Part shown: piece by piece, positions 33,689-60,283 of the stretch | Layout: each line of letters opens with the position of its first letter | Numbering within the stretch: the stretch's first letter is position 1 | DNA from: Colius striatus | Taxonomy: Eukaryota > Chordata > Aves > Coliiformes > Coliidae | Direction of reading: 5' to 3' | Assembly (NCBI RefSeq): GCF_028858725.1 | Contig: NC_084766.1 | Coordinates: 25,341,001 to 25,405,000, forward strand | DNA: 64,000 nucleotides | Notes under the pieces: model-generated | What the model was told of the DNA's origin: nothing | Databases searched by the model: none | The model's input: only the letters and a program-made list of their open reading frames with translations | Position numbers and translations under genes: made by a program

Positions 33689-36600
33689 GTTAGTCTTTTC
33701 CATGGGCTTCTGCCCTCCTAAGTAAGAAATTCTGAAACCGAGACCGTTAGCTGCAATGGCAGCATTCCCCGTGGGAAAGGGAGCGAGGGAGCCTTCGAGA
33801 CAGGTAGAACAAGCTGGGACAGAAAACCCAGACACTTTGTTCTTAGGACTGCCTTTCCTCTGGGGACACCGAGGTGTCTCACAGGCAGGGAAAAACACTG
33901 GCGTTGCTGTGTTCATCTGGCAGTTCCCCCAGGCAGGGCAAGCGTTTGCAGCGATGGGGCAGAGAAGGTGCTCTGGGACAGTTCCTGCTGGGTGCTCACC
34001 ATGCCACAAAGCACTGCTTGCCTTTGTAGGACCTGTCCTTTGTGTTGTCTCACTGTCCTGTTTTCTTTCCTAGACAGTGTTTCTGATCTGGAACAGTCTC
34101 AATGACCCTCTGTTTGGCTGGCTGAGCGACCGAGTGTTCCTTAGCACGCAGCAGTAAGTTCAGTTCCGCTCCCAGCAGAGGCTGGGAGGTTTGTTTAGTC
34201 CCTAGGGGAGATGATGAAAAATTGGCAGCTTTAAAATGATGGCGTGGGAAAGGTTTCTGGGGCATGAAACTCTTAAATACCTCCTTTTCCTGGCATCTTT
34301 GAAGTTCAGTGCTCTTTGCCCGCTATTTCAGTATGTGGCTGTATAGAGGAAGTCGCACACCTATGGGGCAGATGTGACCCTAACCCTTGATAATCACGAG
34401 TGGTACAGAACTTAAAATGTGGGTGTCTAAAATCTCAAGCCCTTGGTATATGAACAAGGCTCTTAGTGGGGTGTTGGAGAGTGTCTGTATGTAGTTTGGG
34501 AGAGACAGGAGGGGAAAGGACAATTATTTCCACCTGAAATGCCTCAGACCAGTTATTCCCAAACCCCCTGGATCATGGATCAGTGTTGGCCATGAGCTTT
34601 TATCACATATTTACATTAAGCTTTTAATGAAAATCACAATTTTAGTAAAAGCAGTGAAAACTTCAAGTGCTCATTGACATGATTTGCATTGTGCAGAATG
34701 CAGACAGTGCAGCACTGTCAGGCAGAGACTTGCTCTGGAGAAGAAGAAAATCCCTTTCATGCTTTGTGGTCTTCTTAAACCTGTATTTTCAGTGTACTCG
34801 AATATTAGCTGAGAAGGTATCCGATGTGGTTGTTTTGTTACACGAGCACAAGCTGTATTTCTGTCTATGGCACTTACAGGACTCCCTTGGAGAGGGAGAA
34901 CATATGGTCACGTGGGGTTTTGTCTGGGTCTCTAAAGTCTTTGTCTTCTCTTGCAGGCCAGGAGCAGAGATTTCCTCCCCAGAAGTAGTTCTGAAGAGGC
35001 TCAAAGCATTAAGCCACAATGGCCCCCTCTTTGCCATCTCTTTCCTGGCTTTCTGGGTTGCCTGGGCTCACCCTGGTTTGCAGTTCCTTCTTTGCCTTTG
35101 CATGTATGACAGCTTTCTCACCATGGTCGACCTGCACCACAACGCCTTGCTCGCAGACCTGGCTGTTTCAGCAAAAGACAGGACCAGCCTCAACTTCTAC
35201 TGCTCCCTCTTCAGTGCCATAGGCTCCCTCTCTGTCTTCATGTCCTACGCAGTGTGGAACAAAGAGGACTTCTTTTCCTTCCGCATATTTTGTGTGGCGC
35301 TGGCCCTCTGCTCCATCGTTGGTTTCACACTGTCCACGCAGCTGCTCCGCCAGCGCTTTGAGGCTGATGGGAAAGTGAAATGGGATCAGGAATCAACCCT
35401 GAAAGAGTAAGTGTCATTGGTTCTGCAGCACAGGGAAAGGTCTGGCATTGATCTGTACGTACTGCAGCAAACTAGATGTGTGGGAAGATCCAGGGCAAGG
35501 CAAACTTCTGTTAATCATCTGTGGTTCTTGTCTGTTAATCCAGTTTCCAGAATCACCTCTGTCACACTGGCTCCTCAGGCCCTCTGAAAATAGGACAAAA
35601 CTATCTCGTGACACCCCTGGCCCAAACTGGAGGCAGAACCCTGACATGCTGTGTGGCCATCCAGTGTTTGGAACACGAAATAAGTTAATATCTAGAGCAC
35701 CCAGTGAGGCCTGTGAGTGCCAAAATGTGAGAAGCAGCTTACCACGAGTATTCCTGCTTGAGCATGAGAGCATCTTGCTGCCCACTTCCTATGGAGTTGA
35801 ACAAGTGAATGCCTCTTCCCCTTTTGCTGGCTTTAGCTATCTGATAGCAGCTGAGCTGATGGTAGGCCATGTGCAGCAGGTTTTCACCATTCAGCTCCTT
35901 GCTTTTCCTTGGGCTGCCTCACTTGGTGTCTCTTGTTATGAGCTGCCACCTTATGCTTTCCTAACACAGCAGATCCCAATGGGACCTGCTGGGTGAGCTG
36001 AGCACAGGGATCTGGAAGAGGAGCTTATGCCTGGCTAACAAGAGGGGAATGCCTAACAAGAGGGGAATGCTTTCATAGTTGGAGATCTGAAGTTTGGGTT
36101 CAGAAGACACATGCACTTTGGGAGACCTGTTGCCTGTAATTCTTGTTAGCAATAAGCAAACGTCGTTGTAAACTCTACTCTTTGGAGTTGGTCCAGGGAG
36201 AAGGTTGGAGTGGGAGCTGAGTGCAGTTACCCAGGGAGAGCTGGGGGCTCTCTCCTGCTTGGTACAAGGGATTTACGGTTGTGTCTTTTTGTCTCTCCTC
36301 CCTTTAGGCTGTACATTGAGAAGCTCTCCGTCCCTCAGGAGAAGAGGATCACCCTGGCAGAGTATCTCCAGCAGCTCTGCCGACATCACAACTTCCTCTG
36401 GTTTGTCTGCATGAACCTCATCCAGGTAGGTGCAGCAGTGACGTGCTGTGATTCAGAGGATGGGCACTGGCTGTGGCTGTTTGAGATGGTGATTCAGCAG
36501 TGTGGGACTTCCCCAGGAAGGGCAGAGGTGCTTCCAGCACCCACTTGCTCTCTGAGTCTCCTGTATACATTGGCTGATTCAGCAGCTGGTAGCCACTCCG

Positions 36601-39499
36601 TGCCTGTGATCTGAGGATATTCCTGAGCAGGCTGTGGGTTGCTCCTTCCTCCAGGGGCATAGGCTGGATCACAGGAGCTGGCTGAGCTCTGTGCAGTCCA
36701 TCTGGGGTGCAGAAGCACAAGACTTGGCTCATGGTGGAGACAAGTTCAGCAGTGCAGTTTGCTGGCTGTCAGCACAGTCCCCCTCTGCTTTCTGCTTTCC
36801 TCACATCACTGTTACCACTGTCCAGCTGGATCCACCTCCCAGCTGGCTTTTGCCATTTCTGTTCTTCATCCTCTTCAGTGATTACTACCAAATGCTGGCA
36901 GCCTGCTCAGCTTTCCTCAGCTTTCTTTGCTGTAGTCACAGTTCCCTGGGGACTTCCCCTCAGACAGGCTTTTGATGCTGCTCTGCATCTTCCTGTTGAA
37001 GCTGGACTGCCACCTTGTCCTTGTGCTCCTGACAGTCGCCATCTCCCCAAAACGCTGTGGTCCCTGCTGCCCACTCCCTGCCCCAGCAGCTGGGCATGAC
37101 CTGACCCTGGGCATGCCACAGGCATGGGTGCTGGTGCTGCAGCTTTGCAGTCTCAGAGCCTGTGGTGTCATAAACTCCACAGACAATCTTTTGCTGTGCC
37201 GAACTCCAGGCCTCTCCTGCATGGTCCCTTGGCACAGTGCTCCTAGGATAACAGAGCCCAGAAGGCTGTTAGCTTTTTCTGTCTTCCTGCTGACCAGCTT
37301 GTCTGCACGCTGCCTTCACAGGTTTTTCACTGCCACTTTAACAGCAACTTCTTCCCTCTGTTCCTGGAGCACCTGCTGTCAGACCAGATCTCTGTCTCTA
37401 CTGGATCCTTCCTGCTTGGTGAGTCTTGGGTGGGACTGGGAGGAGCAGCCACGTTAGGACCTGGCTCAAGGCTGCATTCCCTCTTCTGAGACTCCATCTG
37501 GGGTGAGGTGTGCTCACACACTGGTCTCTGGGCTCAAAGATTCACACATGCACACACCCTGTGTGCTTCCCTGGGACCTCCTGAGTCATCCTTCCTGGGC
37601 ACAGAAGTAACTTGGACCTCTTTATATAGTGACGATGAGCCTGGTGTGCTGGACTCTGGCCTAGACTCCACAGAGGTATTGCTCTGAGCATCAGTGAGTG
37701 GCTGCAGATACTGTCTCTAGGATGCAGCAGGGAACACAGCCCTGAACTGAATCTTTTTCTCTGTGACATATGAACCACTTTCCATGCTGCCACACATATG
37801 TGGACAGTGGTCCTAGAGCTACCACTGGAGGGTTCTGCCTGTGTCTGGCCATGCTGTCCCATCTCTCGTTTTTGCTCCAGGACTGGCTCCCAGCCCCTGT
37901 GTGACACTGGGTGAGTCTTCCTTCTTGCCCATGAGGCTGCTGAAAGCCTTGCTCTGTAGGAAGTGTGTGCTGTGCCACAAAGCTGCTGCGGGGGGTCTGC
38001 TGCAGCCTTCTGTGTGTATGGGAGGGCTGTTCTGTACCATGTGTGCTACAGCCCTGCCAGCAATAGCCAGCCTGGTTCCCTCTCTTGGTATCGGTCCTGG
38101 GGGCACGGTGGATAATGAAACTCCCTCATGCTATTTGTGCCTCTCTCTCTGCTCAGGTGTTTCCTACATTGCCCCTCATCTCAACAACCTCTACTTCCTG
38201 TCCCTCTGCCGCCGCTGCGGGGTTTATGCTGTGGTGCGAGGACTCTTCTTCCTGAAGCTGGTGCTCAGCATTGCCATGCTCCTGGCAGGACCTGATCAGG
38301 TGTATCTGCTCTGCATCTTCATTGCCAGGTAGGCAGGCAGCACTCAGTTCTGCTGCCCTCTTTCACCTAAGAAGGGAAATACTTGTCTGCATTTTACAGA
38401 ATAGGAGGCAGGGAGCAGTAGCCAGGATCACACAGACGGCATGTGGCTCCCAGCTGTGACATCAGGATGGGACGTTGTAGGATCAGCTGGCTGTGCCTGC
38501 AGCAGAGAGAGGAGGCAGCGATGTTCAGGACAGACCCTGCAGGGCTGGGAGCAGCCCACAGCAGCCTACCCAAGCTGCCTTTGCCTCCTGCCTGTAGCCG
38601 TCACCCTTGGTGTGTGCTGCAGCTGCCTGTTAGCTGCCAGCCCAGTGTGTCCCATCCCCAGGCCCGTCTGTGTGGCAGGTCAGCTCTGATCCAAGGCATT
38701 GCTGCAGGATACACAAGACTGATTGGTAGTGGTGTTCCTCTCCAGTAGCCAAGGCTTCTGAAATTCATATTTCAAATGTGAGAGAACCTTTCTTGCCCTC
38801 TTGCCATTTTCTCTGATCTCTGTCTGTTTTGCCTGTTGTTTTGTAGCAACCGGGTGTTCACAGAAGGGACCTGTAAGTTGCTCAGCCTGGTGGTGTCTGA
38901 CTTGGTGGACGAGGATCTGGTCCTGAACCGCAGGAAGCAGGCGGCCTCGGCGCTGCTCTTCGGGATGGTGGCCCTGGTCACCAAGCCGGGCCAGACCTTC
39001 GCCCCGCTGATCGGCACCTGGCTGCTCTGCGCCTACACGGGTAAGGAGGCCCCTGGGAAAGCAGCGAGGCGGGAGCGGGCACACCTAGGGGCTCTGTCCT
39101 CCACCCTGGGTGGTTGCAGAGGGCTCTTCCAGTTGCTAAGCTGCACCTGGTCTCTATCTCCAAGGCCAGTCACTCAGAATGAGTGGACGCGGGTCCGTCC
39201 CCACTGTCCCCAGTCTCACAGACTCCTCTCTGATACCAGGCTACGACATCTTCCAGCGCAGCCCCTTGAGCGCCGAGTTGGTGGTGAGTGCCCGGCCCAA
39301 GCCCGAGGCCGCCGCGGCTGCGGAGCCGACCCTTCGCCAGGGCTGCTTCTACCTCCTGGTCTTGGTGCCCATCGCGTGTGCGCTGCTGCAGCTCCTCAGC
39401 TGGTCGCAGTTCAGTCTGCACGGGAAGCGGCTGCAGAGGGTGAAGGCTCAGCGCCAGAGTCTGACACAAGGCCGAGCACCAGAAGTCAAAACCGTCTAG
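33524..39499 (+). CDS. MFSD13A: MFSD13A (TMEM180), major facilitator superfamily protein
   Basis: Eight coding exons join in phase: 33524-33688, 34074-34153, 34957-35406, 36308-36425, 37322-37418, 38157-38328, 38847-39040, 39240-39499. The sum is 1536 nt, 511 residues plus TAG; I recall about 517 for human. The product is a multi-pass membrane protein of the MFS/GPH-like type; its substrate is not established and the human protein was described as a colorectal tumour surface marker. Visible landmarks are an N-terminal [20 protein letters not shown] segment, an MFS motif-A-like [10 protein letters not shown] loop (residues 66-75), the [10 protein letters not shown] helix, [18 protein letters not shown], and the near-invariant [13 protein letters not shown] and [20 protein letters not shown]. 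The main divergence is the loop near 215-245 and the Ala/Pro-rich loop near 435-450. Start chosen by homology (MGLR...) with strong Kozak context. It is convergent with ACTR1A. Confidence 0.97.
34074..34153 (+). CDS. MFSD13A: MFSD13A coding exon 2 (residues 56-82)
   Basis: Acceptor ttcctag, donor gca|gtaagt, phase 2 at the end. Carries [20 protein letters not shown], the motif-A-like loop. Confidence 0.95.
34957..35406 (+). CDS. MFSD13A: MFSD13A coding exon 3 (residues 82-232)
   Basis: Acceptor ttctcttgcag, donor aaga|gtaagt. The largest exon, 450 nt, covering several membrane segments from [20 protein letters not shown] to the [10 protein letters not shown] loop. Confidence 0.95.
36035..36070 (+). 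repeat. Perfect 18-bp tandem duplication
   Basis: The unit ctaacaagaggggaatgc occurs twice without a mismatch (36035-36052 and 36053-36070) inside an MFSD13A intron. Identity of the copies suggests a recent event or a polymorphic site. Confidence 0.9.
36308..36425 (+). CDS. MFSD13A: MFSD13A coding exon 4 (residues 232-271)
   Basis: Acceptor ccctttag, donor cag|gtaggt. Encodes the cytosolic loop and [15 protein letters not shown]. Confidence 0.95.
37322..37418 (+). CDS. MFSD13A: MFSD13A coding exon 5 (residues 272-304)
   Basis: Acceptor gccttcacag, donor cttg|gtgagt. Encodes [19 protein letters not shown] and the [13 protein letters not shown] segment. Confidence 0.95.
38157..38328 (+). CDS. 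MFSD13A: MFSD13A coding exon 6 (residues 304-361)
   Basis: Acceptor ctgctcag, donor ccag|gtaggc. Encodes [15 protein letters not shown] and the following membrane helices. Confidence 0.95.
38847..39040 (+). CDS. MFSD13A: MFSD13A coding exon 7 (residues 361-426)
   Basis: Acceptor ttttgtag, donor cgg|gtaagg. Encodes [12 protein letters not shown] through [16 protein letters not shown], the best conserved part. Confidence 0.96.
39240..39499 (+). CDS. MFSD13A: MFSD13A terminal coding exon (residues 426-511)
   Basis: Acceptor gataccag; ends in TAG at 39497-39499. Encodes an Ala/Pro-rich loop, the last membrane helix ([18 protein letters not shown]) and the cytosolic tail ending VKTV. Confidence 0.96.
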
Positions 39500-40840
39500 A
39501 GGAGGCGCCTGAGCCCTGGGGGCTGGGAACCCCCATTACAGTGCAACTGTGAAATGCTGTAATGCCCATGTTTACTCAGCCCAGGACTTGGTCGCTGGGG
39601 ATGGCAGAGAAGCAGTTCAGCATGGGAAGGACCTGGAATAGATTGCTGGGGCACAGGAGCGGGGATGCTTTAGCCCAGTCTGGCCTGGGGAGCAGAGGCT
39701 AGGACATCCCAGCAGGACAACCCTGGTGCAGTCCTCCACCCTGGAGAACTGCAGTATTTGGGAGCAGTGAGCAGGAGGGGACCACACTGGGATTCCTCCC
39801 TTGCTAGACCCCTGCAGTTTTGGAGAACAGAGTGGGAGGCTCCTGAGGGGCCAAGTGATGGAGGTGGGTAATGGCAGGACAGCAGGAGCAGGGATAGGAG
39901 GACTCTGAAGGCCTTTCCCAGTAGCTGATGCACCCTTTTCCACAGACACTGCTGTGGTTCTTGGACCAAATTCACTCTTTGGCATTTGATGTTCCCAGGA
40001 CAATATCCTGCACAGCCTGGGCCTGCCCACTGTGCTGCTTGTGTGCTGAGGCTCATTCCTTCCTGGCCTTGCAGAAGCAGTTGGTGCTGGGCTTGAATTG
40101 GGCTCAGAAAATTAAGCTGCAACATCTCATCTGGCATCCCTGTGCCTGTGGTTACCCCTTCTCTTCCCTCAGCAGCCCCTTCCCAGCTGCACTGTGACAC
40201 AGCAGTGCCCGGAGTCCCTCCTAGGCTGCCTGAGGCTGGGGGGCTGCGGTCAGGGAACCCATCCCTAACCCTGGAACTGCCTCCCTGCCCAGAGCCACCC
40301 CAGGTGAGGCAGAGAGGTACCTTCTTTTGCATGGGGTGAGGGCAGCCTGGAGGAGACATCAGGTCTGGCTTTTGTGCCTTCAGTTCCTCTTAGGAGCCTG
40401 TCTTACAGTGCTGGCCAGTCATGGGGTTGAGATTTTACCTCTTGGTCTCCCTGGTTCTGGCTGGCAGCAGGGGGAGTAAGTAGTCACTGAAGATATCCTC
40501 CAGACAAGCAAGCATCTCCTCAAGGAGATTAGAGGCCAGCAGAAGAGATGTGCCAAAGCACAGCTCTGCCCTGTGCATGCCTGGAGGGAGGAGGCTGGAG
40601 GCTGACAGGAGCCTGAGGGCATTGCTGTTTGTTTAGTACCAGGTTCTCTCTGGTCCCTCAGCCCACAAACCTGCCCTAGTGCCTGGGGACACAGCTGACC
40701 TTCTGTCTTGGACCAAGACCTTTCTGCCACGAGACTGCTGCAGCTCTTGAAGGTTCAATCATTATTTGTGCAACTTCCATCAAAGTTTGAGAATGATTCT
40801 TCATTTCATAAATTAAAGATGATCTTTTCTGTATTTCTCT
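39500..40840 (+). other. MFSD13A: MFSD13A 3' UTR (inferred)
   Basis: It runs from the stop to about 20-25 nt past the ATTAAA at 40812. No further coding exon or repeat was seen. Confidence 0.5.
40812..40817 (+). terminator. MFSD13A: Probable MFSD13A poly(A) signal
   Basis: ATTAAA, the commonest variant hexamer, is followed by a T/GT-rich downstream element (ttttctgtatttctctgggtt). A canonical AATAAA occurs further on at about 42.43 kb, but that is inside the opposing ACTR1A 3' UTR. Confidence 0.5.
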
Positions 40841-41419
40841 GGGTTTTTTCCCCCCAGAGGGTGGATGACACCCTGCTGGGTTCAGATGCTGCTGCTGTGG
40901 CTGGGTTGAACTGCTCCTCCCAGAAAAGCAGGGCCAGGTCTCACCCGTTTCTGCAGGGGACAGAGAGGAACAGTGGGATGGTGTAGCACCTGCCTTTTAG
41001 TGGCAGGAAAAGTCACTTACCTCTGCTGCTCTGGAGGGCCTCAGAGACTGGACTGTCTGGGGCCAAGGCTGGGGCCAGCCACGGGCCTGGGCACTGCACC
41101 ACCTTCCCTGTCTTCTCATGCCTGTGGCATTGCTCCCCTCAGGCAGGGCTGCCCTCACTGCCTCACCAGCTCTTGCTGCTTCTCTTCACCTGTCTGCAGT
41201 AAAAAACACAATGGTTTCTGATAACACCAGCTTTGGCTACCACCAGAGCTGCAGCCCAGGAATCTCCTCCCTCATCTCTCAAGTCTGGCCAGGAACCCAG
41301 TCCTGAACTTAGGCTGGGATCTCCTTGCAAAGACTGGCCAGCAATGATTCTGCACAGGCAAGAGAAGAAATTGCCTCCTTAAAAATGCCAGAGTGGGAAG
41401 ATGAGGCCAGGAGGCTGGA

Positions 41420-43419
41420 GGGTTGTATAATGAATGACTTTATTGAAGTATGCTGGGCACCACCAGGCAACATGGTTTGGACAGTGTGCGAGGGAACAGG
41501 CAGATAAATGAACGCTAGATCGGAGATGGCCCCTTTCTGTCAGGTCACTGCAGGTTACAAAATGGAGCACTGCTGCTTGTGCAACCAGCAGCGGGGCTGG
41601 GAGCAGGGAAAGAGAGCACTGGCCCTGCCTGGGGGCATGTGGAGACTGAGAGGGGGGGGTTGCTGCTTCCCCTCTGCAGCAAACCAGCAAGAATGCAATG
41701 GATTATCCAGCAGAAGGCAGCTGAGCACAGACAGCTCTGTTCTACCTGACAGGTTCTAACTTAAAACCCCCTGCCTGCTCTGAGGGGGAAGGTGCACAAG
41801 CAGTCTGGGCTGGGAAGAGACCCATCCCCAGTGGTGATCCCAGAGGACCTGATTCCTGCAGGGGCAAAGCACTGCTGCTCCCCTCTCCTGCAGCTCCCAC
41901 CCCAGCTCTGCACCCAGAGTGACCCCAAAGCAATGGGTGGGCACGAACAGATGGGAGGGGAAGAGGGAGGAACTGCCACTGAGCAACTCCAGCTCCACTG
42001 CTGCTGCAGAAAAGTTAAGAATGGGGAAAAACTGAAAGAGCACCAAATAATGCAGAGGAAAAAACTCAAGGGAAAAGGGTGGCAGAGCCTGACCCAAGCG
42101 TGGCCGTGGGCCTGCCCATGGCTGTATGAGCAGCAGAAGCAAAGCCAGGTAGCCAAAAGGCACACAAGCTACAGTGACAGCTTCCTGCTCACAAACCTGC
42201 TGTGCACACCAAGGTCCTGATGCAGTTCATTGTCCTGGGGGTAGGGGTTTCCTAGAGAGCCATGGGGCTCCCCAGGAGCAGGCGAGGGGGGTGGGAGGGG
42301 GGGTGGCTCTGCAGCGCAGGTGAGCTACAGCGTTACCATCCAACAGTGGTAGCTGGGCAACAGGCGTTCAAAAAAGACCCAAAGCATAATTCCCAGGTGC
42401 TGTGGTCAGTATTTGAGATACCCATTTCAATAAATAAAACAATTCTTACATTACAATGCACCTTTCCAATTATTATTTTGCCCCAGAATGGATATAGTAC
42501 ACAGGAGTTATGCCTGGCTGCAAATACATGCTCCCTTTGCCCTGACGTGGCAGGAAGGAGGGAAACAGCCTCGACTCTTACAGAGAAAGAACATGAAACC
42601 TCAGCGTTGTGGATCTTGGCAGGTTGAGGGGGAACACACAAGTGCCTTCACCCCCACTCCGGGGCACTTGCTTCCAGAGGAGAAAAGGTATTTAAAACAA
42701 GGTACGAGAGAATAACCGTCTAGTACAATGACAGCTGATTAGATTTGCTTTGCTCTACTCCATGCAATACAGACTAAGTCCTACCACCAACTTCTCCAGC
42801 CGTGGTGCAGACCCACCCCATGGGGCTAAGAAGTGACACACGCATACACACACTCATACACCAAAAACAGTGGGGGCAAACGGACTTAACTGTTGAGAAT
42901 GTGCTTTCTCTTAATAAAAAAATACAATAAAAACAACTTCAAAAACCTCCTGATGGTGAAGACACTGCTGAAGAAGAAAGCAGCCAGGGGGCCTCAGCTC
43001 TGTGTCCCTAGCTGAGGCCTGTGTGAGCCATCTGCAGGGCTGCCTCCCTTCTGCTTCCTGGACAGTTTCCACGAGCTGTTCCCTTTGTTTTCACTTGCTT
43101 GTTTTTACAGCGACAAATGTGATCGCAATACAGAAACCAAGGGACTGAAAATGAAAAAGGAATGGGCTGCTCTGGAGAGACTCAGACTGGTATTGTCTCC
43201 TTCCCATAAAAAAAAATACCCAGCCACAACAAAAAATAAAACAAAAAAGAAGTTAGTAGTACTAATACAACCCTCCTGCTGCTGTTGTCTTTGCTCAGTG
43301 ACATCGGGGCATGCTGGCGCACACAAACACACACGGGCAGCTCTCAGACACTCAGACTCAGAAAAGCGAGTTTAGAACTGAAGTGAGTCTTCAGAGGAGA
43401 CTGAGGGCAGGTCCCAGGG
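41420..43419 (-). other. ACTR1A: ACTR1A 3' UTR (inferred)
   Basis: About 2 kb between the stop codon and the AATAAA; no introns or repeats evident. A purine/A-rich tract lies at about 43205-43260. Confidence 0.5.
41439..41444 (-). terminator. ACTR1A: Probable ACTR1A poly(A) signal
   Basis: Plus-strand TTTATT is AATAAA on the minus strand, about 2.0 kb past the ACTR1A stop, leaving roughly 0.6 kb between the predicted poly(A) signals of the two convergent genes. Confidence 0.55.
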
Positions 43420-57898
<14,479 letters not shown>

Positions 57899-58016
57899 GG
57901 CGAAGACCCGCCGCAGCCACCCGTCAGGGAGCAACAGCCCAGCCCTCGGCGGCGCAAGCGCGGCGCGGCGGCGCGGGGCCGCCTGGGGGATGTATTCCTG
58001 GGGCCGCGGGGCCTGC

Positions 58017-58029
58017 TGGGAGGTGTAGT
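58017..58029 (-). promoter_or_regulatory. ZNF143-type motif, copy 1
   Basis: Minus strand ACTACACCTCCCA matches ACTACAnnTCCC, the ZNF143/THAP11-associated promoter element, about 120 bp upstream of the ACTR1A ATG. Confidence 0.6.
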
Positions 58030-58080
58030 CCGAGCCCCGCGCGGAGCCCGGCGGGAAGGCGGTGGGGAGCGGGGCGTGCC

Positions 58081-58092
58081 GGGAGCTGTAGT
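58081..58092 (-). promoter_or_regulatory. ZNF143-type motif, copy 2
   Basis: Minus strand ACTACAGCTCCC, a second match in the same orientation, 63-64 bp further upstream. Confidence 0.6.
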
Positions 58093-58200
58093 GCGGACGA
58101 GGGGAACGCTGCTGCATCCCGCCGGGCCCCGAACCCGCCTTTCGGCGCGGAACCCGAGCGCAGTGGCGGCCGCGGTGTGCCGGCGGAGACCTGCGCCCTT

Positions 58201-59829
58201 CCACCGAAACCCACTGGGCTTCAGCTGCCTGATTCCCTCTTTAATAGACCCTCCCCAGTTTTTCTATTCGGAAAAGACCCGAGAGGGAGCCAGTCCCTGA
58301 CAAAAGTGTTTCCCTGTCACTGCATGGGGTCAGCGCTGCAGCCTGCAGGTCGGAACGCATCTGCTCTCCCGGAGCATTCGCAAGTTTTTCTGCAGTTTTT
58401 GAGCCTTGGCAACCAGAAAAGAAGGGCTGGTATAAAGAGTACACTTAACAGACATCCTAGCATTGAACAATGTGTTCCCTGTTGTTTTCTGTTTGTTAAC
58501 GTGTTCTGAAAGTGCTTTGAATAATTGATGACTGACAATGGCACTAAAACATGTTGACTTGAAACTCTGGGCAACGACACTGGGTCTTGAAAACAGTTAA
58601 AACAAACTCCAGTTCTGTAAGTGGACCTAAAGGCTGTTTTCGAACTTGCCTGTCTTGTTCCACTTCTTTCACATGGGCACTGAAACTCTCTTTCTACAGT
58701 TTCTCCCTTCAGCCCAAGCCTCAGACATTTATCTCTAGTGATTTTCAGCATTCACTTGGTATAAAAGAGGGGGTTTTCTTGTGTAGGAAATAAATGGATC
58801 AAGGGGTTTAAATTATTCCAAACCAGCATTGTAGGACCTCAGTAAATGCCAGGAGGGACACAGTATGCATGCATTGAACCAACACAGCATTTCATCAAGA
58901 CTGTTATATTCGCCTTCTCAGTTGACTGTAATTGACTTCTTGGGCAGATGCCACAAAAAGTAGTCTCACAGTAACAGGACAAGTGAAATATTGCTCATTG
59001 TGGGAAACAGTGATTCATGAGAATGCCACCTGCTCACCTCCTTCCTCGGTGGATGATCATTTGTTTGTCTGCTCGCCAGCTTCTTGACTGTATGTGATCT
59101 CCTAAAAGGTATGTTGTGAATACTGATTTTAGAATAAACTCTGAACTATGTAAATGAGAAATGTACTCATCTGATCCTCTCAGCACTCTATTGCTTGTTT
59201 TTTCTCTATGCTGATTAAAAAGCAGGACACTGCTCTAGCAAAGATGTGTCGGACTATTGAACAAATGCTCGCTTGCACATATATACAAGGCTTTGCATGA
59301 CAAAGATGTAGCTGCAACTCAGGAATGAACTGGATCTTCAGCGTGCTTAGCACACAGTTCAAGATCCTCTATCAGACGGCCCTCAAACTTCTCCACTATT
59401 TCACCACTGCCTCTGAGGTACCTACCGGTACAGAAAGGTTCACGTGCAGAATAGAGGTGCTGTGAGGAGCAGAGAAGGTATAAAGAGAGCAGTAACAAAA
59501 GCTGTAAGAGCAGTAATAAAGGAAATGAGGCTGCTAGCTGTTGATGCCTTGGGGCACATTCACAGTCTCACAAAACCACAGGGAGATGATCGCTAAGCCT
59601 CATGCCCAGCTCTCTGTCCCGGGCCCTGCTGCACGGACAAGTCCAATGGCACCAGCTCCTGGACCACTGCAATGTGCAGCCTCACATCTTTGGGTACGAT
59701 TTACACAAGCTGAGGTGCCGATACCGGGGATGACTATGGCCAAGGAGCTGCCCCAGGATGGGTCCTGCCCTGCTGTAAGCCCCCTGGGTGAGCAAGGGCC
59801 GGGGAAGGTATCCACCAGGCCCTTGCCTC
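58201..59829. other. Spacer between the divergent ACTR1A and SUFU promoters
   Basis: No exon, repeat or RNA gene is supported. The middle is A+T-richer than the flanking islands. Confidence 0.5.
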
Positions 59830-60167
59830 AGGCCCCTTGCCCACCGCGGCGCTGCTTAGCCCTCCCTGCCGCCTGGCGACCCCCGAGGCTGCCCCAGGGG
59901 GACTCTTCCTCTTTCCTCCGCCCTACCTAGGTGCCAGTTGCCTCCTTCCCTCGCCCTCCCTCGGGCCCTCCCTTAGGCCCACGGGACCCCCGCTCGGCCC
60001 GCGCCCCCCGGCCGCTCGGTACCGCGCTCCCCTCGGCTCCCTCCCGGGGCCCCCTGGCCCCGCCTCTCGCCATGCGCCGCCGCCGCCGCTAGGAGGCGCG
60101 CTGGCGGCATGGCGTGGAGGCGGGGGAGGGGGAAGAGGCGCGGCCGCCCTCCGCGCCGCGCGCTGCC

Positions 60168-60172
60168 ATTGG
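60168..60172 (-). promoter_or_regulatory. SUFU: Inverted CCAAT box
   Basis: ATTGG in ccATTGGggc context, about 200 bp upstream of the SUFU start codon. Confidence 0.4.
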
Positions 60173-60265
60173 GGCACCTGCCGCGTCACTCACGGTCGCC
60201 CGGGCAGCGGGGCCCGCCCCCTCCTCCCGCAGCGCCGCCGCCGCAGCCGCCGCGCAGCGCCGCTT

Positions 60266-60283
60266 GGGCCGGGCCGGGCCGGG
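60266..60283 (+). other. G-quadruplex-capable GGGCC run
   Basis: Four GGG tracts start at 60266, 60271, 60276 and 60281, each separated by CC. They lie about 90 nt upstream of the SUFU ATG, probably in the 5' UTR or core promoter, on the sense strand. Confidence 0.6.

Noticed and set aside
34667-35410. Single long frame spanning an MFSD13A exon and its upstream intron
   Set aside because: Only 34957-35406 is exon; the part before it is intron that happens to be open.
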